Shown here one piece after another: positions 34,120-43,762 of a DNA stretch of 64,000 nt (positions within the stretch are counted from its first letter, which is position 1; each line of letters opens with the position of its first letter). The notes below the pieces were generated by a model. It saw only the letters and a program-made list of their open reading frames with translations. It was not told the origin of the DNA and searched no databases. The position numbers were made by a program, and so were the translations under genes. Origin of the DNA: Posidonia oceanica (lineage: Eukaryota; Streptophyta; Magnoliopsida; Alismatales; Posidoniaceae); assembly GCA_037176725.1 (NCBI GenBank), contig JAZBRS010000054.1, positions 15,270,001 to 15,334,000 on the forward strand. Direction: 5' to 3'.

Positions 34120-36712
34120 ATGACCCAGTCTACCGGTGAGTCCCAGATTCCTGTTGCTTCGGAGGGGATTTCTGCTTCGGTACCTCCAACTCTCGCTTCG
34201 ACTCCCTCTATGCCCCTTGTGACACCAGGGTTTCGCCCTCTAGTGCCCGAGACACCCCAGCATGCTACGGGGCATTGGCAGACACACGCCCCTCCAGATC
34301 CGGTCATCGAGTCTATCTTGATGACTGCCACTCCCTTCGGAGGCGCCTCTGACCCCTCTGTCCTAGGGCTATGTCACTCTCGACATCCCTTCTGCTGCGG
34401 CGACCCTCACCATAGATTCTCTTTCTCCTGGACAATCTGTGTCCCGACTGCTTGAATCTGGTCCCCTGCCAATCCTGCAACTCAGCATACCCACTGACGG
34501 GTCCCCTAAGCTACAGTATCAGCACCTGATGGAGACTGCCCAGAGACTGCAGGGCATGGCTCTATCTCTTCGCCCTTCCTTCATCCTCGCTGCTCCCGAG
34601 GTTCCTCTACAGCCTGCTCCCGCCTTCAGGCTTTCTCCTCTACACTCCCGCCTAGACCATTGCCCAACTACTCACTGCTCCGGCGATGGGGGCCCAGCTT
34701 CTGCCTCCTGCATTTGCACAGCACACTGCATAGCATTTTCCTCCACCACCTGGTGGCTAGTCCTTCGGGCTGGCTGGAGCACAATACCCCACAAGCTCGC
34801 TGCCTGGCACCGTGCCGGTGCAGCAACTGTTGCTCCTGCACTTTGCATCACCCACTGCATAGCATGCTAGCTACTCTTACCCCCAGCATCAGCAATTTCC
34901 TACCCTAGCATGCATTCCAGCACACACTACACCAATGCACGGATACGCCGGCCATCACGTCGCGCCACCAGGCGACATGATGGTAGATCCGAAGGAGCAC
35001 CTTGGTGCAACCCAACCGGCGTATGTGGTCTCTACCCCTGCTGCACCATCACCTCTGATAGCCAATCCAAACCCCATCAATAACAGGGTGGACGTTCTGG
35101 AGAATGCACTGCGTCTAGTGCTGGGCGCTGACCACTAGTCCTACCAATTCCGGGACCTCTGTTACTTCCTAGAGGCGGTGCTCCCACCGAAGTTCTGCAT
35201 CTCGATCTTTGACAAATTCAATGGTAGAGGCTGCCCCGTCGCCCATCTGAAGGCGTACTGCAGAGATCTCACTCAGCTCCAGGCTGACGAGAGATTGCTA
35301 ATCCGCTTGTTCCAGAAAAGTCTGACCGACCCTGCCCTCAAGTGGTTCACCTCGCTTGACATGGCCACCATCAAGACGTGGAATGACCTTTCCCAAGCGT
35401 TTCTGGAACAATACTCCTTCAACCTCGACTTGGTCCCAAAGCGCGCAGACCTAGTCGCAACAAAGTAGAATCCCAGCAAGCCGTTCGGGGAGTATGTCGG
35501 CCGCTGGCACGCCCTTACCTCATAGGTTCGAGATGGACCCTATGATGAGGAGTCCCTCGAGATTGTGATCGGAGGTGCGCAGCCATCCACTGGGGCTCTG
35601 CTCAGCATTCAACCTGTCACAACTTTTACAGCACTGATTCGGGCTGGCACCTGCGTAGAGAGTTCGCTACTGAGTGGCAACTTCCCGGCACTCTCTGCGT
35701 TTGCCAAGCAGGCCACCGTCAGCAGCAGCAGCTGCAGCAACAGCAACACCAGCAACAACAACAGCGGTAGCAGCAACAGTCGCCCTAGGAAGATGGATTC
35801 GCCAAAGACCGCTGTTGCATACGTTGACCCTTCGCTCGCGCCTATTCTTCTATCAATTCGGCCTCCCCCGAATCAGGTAGTGTATGCACCAACACCTAAG
35901 GCATCCCCCACACCACAAATCACTACCACCACCCAACCGATCTATCTTGCCACACCGGTCCGGTAAGGGCAACACCAGGGGCAGAGACGACATTTCAGAG
36001 AGTGACGCCAATTCACCCCACTGGTGGAACCGTTGAGTGTCATCCTATCCAAGGTCACGCCATATCTGAGGTTCGCCCGCCGCCAAATCCACTTCCGCAT
36101 TGTCATAAGGCGAATCTTTTCTGCGACTTCCATCGAGCCGTAGGGCACTCAATGGACAGTTGTTTCACTTTGCAGGACGTTGTTCAGAACCTGATCGAAT
36201 CAGGAACGATTACTATCCACACGCACGAGGCATCCACTTCTGCTCCTCCATCAACATCTGCCCCTACATTAGCATTAGCATCTCCCCATTCCAGCATCGT
36301 CCACCAGCCCCTACCGGAGCATTCCAACCCAGAAGGTGCGGGGACCTTGGGAATCCATTCTCTCTTCCCTTCTGGGCCTGCCACGTCTCCGGTAGACCCC
36401 TCCGAGCTTATTCATGATATCTCAGAGCCCTTTCCCCTCTCCCTTTACCGTGCGGCAGTTGCCGGCTCCGGGTCGGGGATTCATATGATCCGACCGTGCG
36501 CCAGGCCGGAGCGCTCCACCACGCAGCCCACCATGCATCCTTTGGCTCAAGCCCCTGTTCACCTTCAGGTTAGACCTCTGGCCCAAGCCCCTACCTCCAT
36601 CTTAGGAAGACCCCAGTCAGGACCCCCTGTCCACCTACTGGCTAGGTCTCAACCAGGGCCCTCATCACCTTCGCATTAGCATCACCCATTTCCCTATCGC
36701 CCAGAACATACC
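34120..36712 (+). pseudogene. gag: TE5 gag
   Basis: Starts MTQSTGESQIPVASEG after the shared TRSRSAM context. Order: Pro/Ser-rich N-terminus with LQLSIPTDGSPKLQYQ (about 34480-34545), gag core (NGRGCPVAHLKAYCRDLTQL, LKWFTSLDMATIKTWNDL, PFGEYVGRW; 35178-35520), LLSIQPVTTFTALIRAG, a Ser/Asn-rich stretch, then zinc-knuckle-like CDFHRAVGHSMDSC near 36120-36165. TAG stops at 35466 and 35523 replace CAG of TE8; a further TAG at 35136 is shared with TE8. Frameshifts occur in 34370-34440, after 34630, and near 35965-36060. It ends at the LTR inserted at 36713; no protease follows. Confidence 0.85.
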
Positions 36713-39326
36713 TGTAGACACCCCAATTTGGCATGCCAATTTGGTGGTTCTCTCTGGAAACCCTTTTCCTAACCCAAAATAGCACCCATTTTTCAGATCC
36801 AAAAACCTTAGAAAACTCTAGGTTAAAACCCTAGGTTAATCCCTAGGTTAGCATTTCCTAAACCCTAGGTTAAATCCTAGATCACCCCCATGCATGCACA
36901 AGCCCAAGCCCAAGCCTCCTTTCCCTTCTTCTTCCTTTCTTTCTTCTTCTTCATCTTCCTTTTCCCTCTCCTTTTCTTCCTTTTTCCTCCTTTCTTCCAA
37001 GCCCATTTCTTCTCCTTCCCCCTTTGTTTTTTCTTCTTTTTTTCTTTTTATTTTTCTCCAGCCCAGGCCTGAGCCCTTCCTCCTTTTCTTCTCCTTTTTC
37101 CTGCCTCCTTCAACCTCTGCAGCCACACTCCACCTCTGCACTCACAGCCTCTCACACCTGCACCCACGCCGCACAGCCATCTGCACTCAACCTCTGCCCA
37201 CTTACTACTTGGAGGAGCACTCCACGCAATTGTCCGGCGATGCCCTCTCACAGCCCACCTCTATAGAGCCTGCCACAGCACTCCCTTCCCCTGCCAGCCA
37301 CCGCCTTTCCTTCTGCACGCCCATGCCCACTCAATTTCCTGCACAGACCAAAAACCTCCTTCTCGATCCAAAGGGTGGGCAATTCATTCACACGCACGCA
37401 CAGCACCTACCAGCAATCTCCTTCTTCTTCCTCTCCAGAACAGTAGCCTCTTCTTCCTCCCAAGCACCCAAGCCACCTGCAGCCTCACGCACGACCACCA
37501 TCCTTCTCCTCGCATCCCCACGACCCCAAAGAGCAGTTCACATCAGCCTAGAGAGCCACCCAGCCGGAGAGAGCCCGCACAGTCAGCAGTCAACCCAGAA
37601 ATCCCATTTCGTTCCAATGCAGTGCCCCCTCCTTCCGAGCAACTCCGGTTTGGAGTGCCCAGCACGCGCCGGCCATCGTCACAGGTAACAGAAGTTACTT
37701 TCAAGCTCTATGCATGCCTATCCTGCTTTCTAGATAATTAGAAGTAGATTTAGAGCCTCGTAGCCATAAATCGTCGCCGCCGCTACAGTGTCGTCTTCCC
37801 CGACGAGCACTGACCTCCACCGCCACGCGCCGGGCACTCCAAACCTCCTCCGCCACTCCCGAACCTCCCCCGAGCTCCGCTAGGACGTCCCTGACCTACT
37901 CCAAACCCTCGCAACCGTCACTGAAGCTTCATGCACCCCCTCCGCCTCTGCAACCGCCGGACTCCTCCGCTGAGCTCGACTAGGCGCTCCGGACCTCCCT
38001 AAGCCTCTGGATCTTCCCCAAAGCTTCGCCGGACCTCCAGGAGACTAGTCCAACACTGCCCAAGCTCTTCCGCAGCCCCTAGCGCCACCTCCACCTTCGA
38101 CTTCCTCTGTTGAAAGTCAGCGAGGTCGGCAGGGCACTCCAGCAAGCACCGTGCGCCGCTGAAGCCACCGAAGCCTCCGCCGCAACCGTCTCCAGCTTCA
38201 CCGGGCCTCAAGCGAGCCCCCCCCCCCCCGCATCGCTCCACCGCCGCGCACCCTTTCTTCCCCTGCGAAGGTGCTGCAGTGTCGGGCGACACTGTAGCAC
38301 TGTAGTTGCATATGGTTTTTATTTTTGCATTGGTTGGTGCATTAGATTAAAGTACTGCAGTTTATTTTTATTGCTTTTGGGTCCAGCTGTGGTTTTAAAT
38401 TTATTTAAATTTCGATTTAAATCATATTACATTGCAGTCTGGTCCAGCATTTAATTTAATTACATGTAGGTCCTTCGTACATTCATTTAAAATCACTGAA
38501 AGGTTAGTTTAAAACATGCATTGCAATAGAGCCCCTAGGTTTATTTTATTTACTTTGCAGTCCTGTGCCAGTTGATTAGTTCATTTACTCTGCATTTAAA
38601 CTATATTTCATTGCATTTAAATACTGTCTTTTATTTTATTTGCATCTAAGTCCTTAGCCAGTTACAACATGCATTTAATTTTGATTTTTACTTTATTGCA
38701 TTGCATTTGCATCCTACATTTTATTTTATTTGCAAGTCAGTCCTGTGCAAGTTGATCATATCATTTAATCTGCATTTAAACTATATTGCATTGCATTTAA
38801 ATCCTCTACTTTGATTTATTTGCAAGCCAGTCCAGTTGCAGTTCCAGCATCTCATTTAAATCTAAATTTTACCTTATTGAATTGCATTAAAAAACTAGAA
38901 AATGTTTTAATTGCATTTAGGTCCATCTACTGTGAATCAGTTGTTTAATTTCTATTTAAAATCTTATTACATTGCATAAAAACCCAAAATTTTGTTTTAT
39001 TTGCACATTAATCAAGCAGTAGTTCATCTATCATTTAATTTCCATTTTGAACTATATTGCATTGCAGAAAAATCCATAAAAATGCCGTAATTGCATATCA
39101 GTCCAATCTGCATTCAATCATCCATATAAATCATGTTTTAAACCATATTGCATTGCTGTTTGGTCCAATAACATGTTTTATTTGCATTTTAGTCCTTTAT
39201 GCATTTAAATGCCATGTTAGTTGCAATTTAAATCATATTACATTGCAATAAAATACATTAGTTTGTTCTAATTACGTATTAGTCCAAAAAATGTCAAGAT
39301 CATTGCATGCATGCCTGTTTGCCTTT
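36713..39326 (+). mobile_element. TE7 LTR, 3'-truncated
   Basis: Starts TGTAGACACCCCAATTTGGCATGCC inside TE5 gag (preceded by ATACC). It has a C/T-rich region (36900-37070), a GC-rich region and then an AT-rich tract (38380-39290) with recurring TTGCATTTAAAT words. That layout mirrors the LTR at 54845-60599 in reverse. The LTR breaks off near 39326 and mobile-domain ORF sequence begins. The 264-codon ORF at 36894 is C/T-rich LTR sequence and not a gene. Confidence 0.8.
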
Positions 39327-39673
39327 ACTGTCTTCTTCGATGCTCGCGATTCGCGGCTCGTACTACTGCCAGGATTCACCAGGGGTGTGGAGTACCAGCC
39401 TATCTGGGTTATGCGGCAGTTTGGCTACCGACAGGGCGCATTCATTGATAGCACTGCACCCAGACTCATGATAGCACAACAGCCTCTACAGCAGTGCTAG
39501 CAGACCTGATGCAGCGTGGGGTGAAATCTACTGATATTGCAGCTGTGAGGGGCTCGAGATGTACTTCTGAGTACGTCACCAAGGTAAAGGGACTCTGGCC
39601 CCTCAGCGAGATCCCTCCAGGCGCCCCCCAGTTTCCAGACTCCCGTCCAGCAAAGAAGGCCCGGCACAACTAA
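39327..39673 (+). pseudogene. Mobile-domain-like ORF, C-terminal tail (TE7)
   Basis: Matches the C-terminal part of the minus-strand ORF at 63024-64000: FTVFFDARDSRLVLLPGFTRGVEYQPIWVMRQFGY, then after a frameshift (about 39430-39500) ADLMQRGVKSTDIAAVRG, and a basic end PAKKARHN at TAA 39671. The N-terminal part is absent. It marks the 3' coding end of an element whose 5' portion has been deleted up to the LTR at 36713. Confidence 0.8.
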
Positions 39674-40217
39674 GCGTCTATGCAGCTATCTGCTTGTATA
39701 GCTTTTTGCTTGAACCATGCTATATCTTTTGGCCTATCAGAGGCATGTAACCAGAGATTCACTCAATACAAAGACGTTTCATGCCATTTGTTTGTGTTGC
39801 ATGCCTTGCCTATTTGCATATCTGTTCCTGTCAGGATGTTACAGGACCTACATCAAGCACCTCAGAGCATTAGCCCATACAGACAACCTGAAGCAGCCCC
39901 GCAAAAAATCCAAGACAGTTCCCCCTGCAAACATCATGCAATCAGCAACCTCGGCAAGAGAGTTGCAGCAGAGCCCTCTGCAATCAACATGCACGCAAAG
40001 AACCCTGCTGATCCATACACCGCTGCTACCACTTGCCCAGCTTGCTCTGGGTTGGCACCCCTAACTGCTCGTTTGGCAAACGCGTTAGTTTTGTCTACTT
40101 TTTCTTTCTTTTGGTACTAGGGGCGCCTCAGTTGTCCCCTGGTATCATCCCTGATACCAGGGGCATCTTTTTAGGCTGCTCTTTGGTATCGCTTTCCCTT
40201 TTTCCTTTCCTGCTTGC
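39674..40217 (+). other. TE7 3' UTR, proximal part
   Basis: Non-coding. It contains CACCCCTAACTGCTCGTTTGG near 40056-40076, shared with 62700-62720 in reverse, and ends in the conserved hairpin at 40136-40163. Confidence 0.65.
40136..40163 (+). other. Conserved 12-bp-stem hairpin in 3' UTR
   Basis: CCCCTGGTATCA, loop TCCC, TGATACCAGGGG: a perfect 12-bp stem. TE9 has the same hairpin at 62618-62644 (-) with a 3-nt loop; there the single changed pair is G-U in the sense RNA. TE2 has the same arms, further apart, at 6954-6996. Its place beside the palindromic array is the same each time. Confidence 0.8.
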
Positions 40218-41305
40218 TTCCTCGGGCGAGGACAAGCTCTTCTCGGACTCCGTATGCTCGGTGTCCTACCCTGTATCCTCGTGCGAGGATCAGCCCTTGC
40301 GTGGCTTTTCTCCGTGTGGACGATGCCCACGCTTGCTCGCCTCCTTTCCATTCCTGCTTATCCTCGTGCGGGGATAAGTCTTTTGTCTTTCTTGCTTGTC
40401 CTCGTGCGAGGACAAGCCTTTTTCCGTTTTACGTGGCTCCGCTCCGTGCGGACGGGGTCCTGCGCGCTTGCTTCCCCAGGTGGGGACAAGCTTCTTTCTT
40501 CTACCCCTCCTGCTTGTCCTCGTGCGAGGATAAGCCCTTTTTCCATTTCTGCGTGACTTCCCTCAGTGCAGACGGGGTCCCACGCACTTACTTCCCCGGG
40601 TGGGGACAAGCTTCTTTCTTCTGCCTCTCCTGCTTGTCCTCATGCGAGGATAAGCCTTTTTCCATTTCTGCGTGACTCTCCTCCGTGCAGACGGGGTCCC
40701 GCGCGCTTGCTTCCCCGAGCGGGGACAAGCTTCTTTCTTCTGCCTCTCCTGCTTGTCCTCATGCGAGGATAAGCCTTTTCCTTTTCTATGTGACTTCCCC
40801 TCGTGCGGACGAGGTCCCGCACACTTGCTTCCTCGGGAGAGGACAAGCTTCTTTCTTCTTTCCCTCTTGCTCGTTTCCCTGGTCAGGGACGAGCCCTCTG
40901 TCTGACCCTCAGGGCTCGAGTCAGACTACTGCTTGTTTCCTCGGGCGAGGACAAGCCCCCCCCTTTGATTCCGCCTGCGTGGAATCCCCTACTTGCTCCT
41001 CGGGTGAGGACAAGCTCTTCTCGGACCTCGTATACTCGGAGTCCTGCCCTGTATCCTCATGCGAGGATCAGCCCTTGCGTGGCCTTGCTCCATGCAGACG
41101 ATGCCCATGCTTGCCAACCCCCTTTCTTTTCTTGCTTGCTCCTCGGGCGAGGACAAGCTCTTCTCAGACCCTGTATGCTCGAGGTCCTACCCTATATCCT
41201 CGTGTGAGGATCAGCCCTTGCATGGCCTCGCTCCGTGTGGACGATGCCCACGCTTGCCAAACCCCTTTCCCTTTCTTGCTTGGTTCCTCGGGCGAGGACA
41301 AGCTG
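40218..41305 (+). repeat. Array of ~18 palindromes, TE7 3' UTR
   Basis: Hairpins recur about every 55-65 bp. The best, 40394-40417, is a perfect 11-bp stem GCTTGTCCTCG with a TG loop and its complement. Others are variants such as GCTTCCTCGGGCGAGGACAAGC and CTTCCCCGGGTGGGGACAAG, where both arms change together (CCTCG/CGAGG versus CCCCG/TGGGG). GC-rich, flanked by TTCTTTCTTCTGCC-like spacers. Several overlapping ORFs are repeat artefacts. Confidence 0.9.
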
Positions 41306-41807
41306 CTCCTGTTTTCCCTGTAGGCTGGCAGCCCCAAGTGCTCGGTCGACAGCCATCCAATTGTCTCCCCCCTCTTCTTGCTGGGCTAGCTGCCCTAACT
41401 GCTCGGATGCCAAGCCCGTCAGCCTTGTCATGCATTTCCTTTGTGAGGTCGGACTAACCCCCGAACTCACGCATTGCACTGCAGGTTTATTTGCATCTCT
41501 TCTGCATCAGCATTGCATTCTTGCACTAACAGCATTGCATGGTAAATAACTGCATCGACATACCTTGCATCTGCACTAACATCTAACATAACCCCTGCAC
41601 TAACTCCTGCATCAGCACGCATCGCATTGCACGCATGACATCAACATCTACATTCGCATCTGCATCTACATTGTGGCTTTGGGTCATGTCTTCCGGTGCA
41701 TCCACTAGACGAATGACCCACGCCTACAGTGTTTTGCGCTCTCGCCGACGTCAGGTAGGGTGTCTTGTCTACCCTAAGTAGCGGTCTCGCTCCGCTTGAC
41801 CTCGCTC
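41306..41807 (+). other. TE7 3' UTR, distal part
   Basis: Contains AGCTGCCCTAACTGCTCGGATG (shared with TE2 at about 7455), a TGCAT/ATTGCA low-complexity tract (41470-41670), and CGCTCCGCTTGACCTCGCTC before the polypurine tract. This order matches TE9 60600-60900 in reverse. Confidence 0.65.
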
Positions 41808-41820
41808 AGGGAGGGGCATC
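41808..41820 (+). other. Polypurine tract
   Basis: AGGGAGGGG followed by CATC and then the LTR start TGTAGACACC. TE9 has the identical AGGGAGGGGCATC before its LTR (60600-60612 on the minus strand). This is the plus-strand priming site. Confidence 0.82.
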
Positions 41821-43361
41821 TGTAGACACCCCATTCTGACAGCCTAGAAGTTGGTAGTTCTCTTTTGCTGGCTCGTGTGGTCTCTGGATTGCCATTCCCT
41901 TTTCAAACCCATTTTCTAGCACATTTCCAAACCCAAAACCTTGCCCAAACCCCTAGAAGCCTTTACTAAGCCTTCTTGCATTTTCTACAACACTTTTAGG
42001 CCCAAACCAAAGCCCATTTGCAGCTTATGCCACCTGAGTGTGTTGGACGCGCTCTAGTCTGGCGTCCAACGACTCAAGGTCAGCAGCGATTGCTCCGCCC
42101 CCTCCAGCTCACCGCCCGTCCAATCTCGCACCTCCCCGCACTTACTACCCGTCCCTTCCTCCACTCCACGCCATCCACTACCTTCCAAGCATCACTTACT
42201 ACCCATCTCTCCTCTATTTTAGACAATTTCAAGCTCTCTACACCTCACTGACAGGCCTGTCTTCCGTCGGCCGTGTCAGCCACTGCCTCACCTCCGCCGC
42301 CCTCCTGCCAATGCCCACGCCTTCCTCTGACATCCCACATGGACCTCACACACTCACCTGCACCTGCCACAACCTGCCAATGCCTGAATTCGGCCTACAA
42401 ACCTCTGCCAACACAAGAACCCATGCAGCATTTTGCACAAAACCAGCAAGTTCATCCCATTGCCACTCTCACCACACAGAGCCAACGAGAGAATTCTCAC
42501 TTCCGAGAGCAAGAAGGCACTCCCCTCTTTGTCCCTGATGCTTTGCTAGCTCCTCCGGCGCTCTGAGCTGCTCAGGAGACCTCGTCGAATTTGCTGCCGT
42601 GCACACACCTGCAACTCCGGCAAACTTGGTGGAGCCGCCGTTCCAGAGCTTCCAGAGGTTAGTTCTCTACCCCCTGTAGTCATGCATGCATGGTAGAACG
42701 TGTCCATGCACTTTTTACAAGATTTTAGCTCCTTTTGGATGTGATTCACATCCAAAAGGAAGTTCAGTGTGTTGGACGCACCAACTGGTGCGTCCAACGT
42801 TGGACGCGGCAGAGGCCGGCGTCCAACGGCCTGCTTTGCTTTGCCTCTGTTTGAATGGTTTCCATGCCTTTTTCTTTGCATGCTTCTTTGCATATATATG
42901 CCATATGCTTCCTTTAATGCTTCCTGATGTTATACCATGCTTATCAACTTGTTCCATGCATGTTTGATTGCTTTTTGCATGCTTAATGATCAGCATGTCT
43001 CCTGCCGGTGTTGGACGCTAGGGTGAGCCGCGTCCAACATTGGACGCTGGTTCACCTAGCGTCCAACGTGTCTGTCTGCTTTGCTTTGCTACCATGCCTA
43101 TATCATGCATATTTTGAGTATTATTTTGTGATCCATGCATGCTTAGAGATGCCTGGCCCCTATGGCAACCATGCTAAGGTTTGCTAGGATTTTACTAAGT
43201 TGTTTATTTCATTTTGCAAGTTTAAAGCTTCCATCTCTTATGCATGTCCTTCCTTCTTGTTTTCCTTAACTTAAATGCTTGCCATGCTTGCTTTCAATGC
43301 TTCCTTTTCTGTTATGGCATGTTACAGTAGCTGCATGCATGTAGGTGGGGTCTGACCTGAG
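41821..43361 (+). mobile_element. TE7/TE8 shared LTR, 3'-truncated
   Basis: Begins TGTAGACACCCCATTCTGACAG right after a polypurine tract and is collinear with the solo LTR 11757-15240 to about 43361. It has hairpin modules at about 42050, 42771-42830 (perfect 13-bp stem at 42771-42798) and 43008-43070. At 43355-43368 it passes into gag leader within GCTTTGG, a word also present at the matching leader position (about 32112), implying microhomology-mediated deletion of the LTR 3' half, PBS and early leader. Confidence 0.82.
42731..42759 (+). other. 13-bp-stem hairpin in LTR
   Basis: CCTTTTGGATGTG, loop ATT, CACATCCAAAAGG: perfect. It lies 11 bp before the 13-bp hairpin at 42771. The solo LTR has a weaker dyad (CGCTT/AAGCG) at the same place near 12907. 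Confidence 0.7.
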
Positions 43362-43762
43362 CTTTGGGCCGGGTTTAAGACGTGGGACTTCCTTTTTTCT
43401 AGCCTGAGTCTGCGACCCGTACACCCCTGAGCATCCGAAGTAGATTGCCTACTAGGACACCCTAGATTGGTGAGGGAGAGCATGCTAGAAAGCATACATC
43501 TGCATTCATATCATACATTTAACGCATTTGCTTTTACTTTCGGGTTCTAATCCCTTGATTTTGTTTGCTCTTCGCGTAGAGATCTGTCAGCGAGTTCCTT
43601 CGCTGGAGCTTGAGTGTCCTCTCTTGCTGATGCCCCTGCTGCAACCCCTACTTCTGATCATCCTCCCTTCCGAGCTACATCGCTTTAGCGAACATAGCTC
43701 CTCTTAGGATTCGTCCCCTTGCTCCTGCTCGTAGCCCTGCGATCACCCGTTCTCGGTCAGCG
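43362..43762 (+). other. TE8 leader remnant
   Basis: Homologous to the TE5 leader on both sides of its inserted LTR. It contains GTCAGCGAGTTCCTTCGCTGG and the hairpin GAGCTA...TCGC TTTA GCGA...TAGCTC at 43672-43700, 63 bp before the gag ATG. Confidence 0.75.

Noticed and set aside
36894..37688. 264-codon plus-strand ORF
   Set aside because: C/T-rich LTR sequence, no domain, no conservation in the related LTR at 54845-60599.
40136..40163. tRNA-Met primer site (TGGTATCA)
   Set aside because: Only eight bases match the usual plant initiator-Met PBS, it is not next to an LTR end, and it is part of a hairpin.
40214..41323. Several 130-210-codon ORFs rich in Cys/Ser/Arg
   Set aside because: Overlapping frames of the hairpin array; frames change between units.
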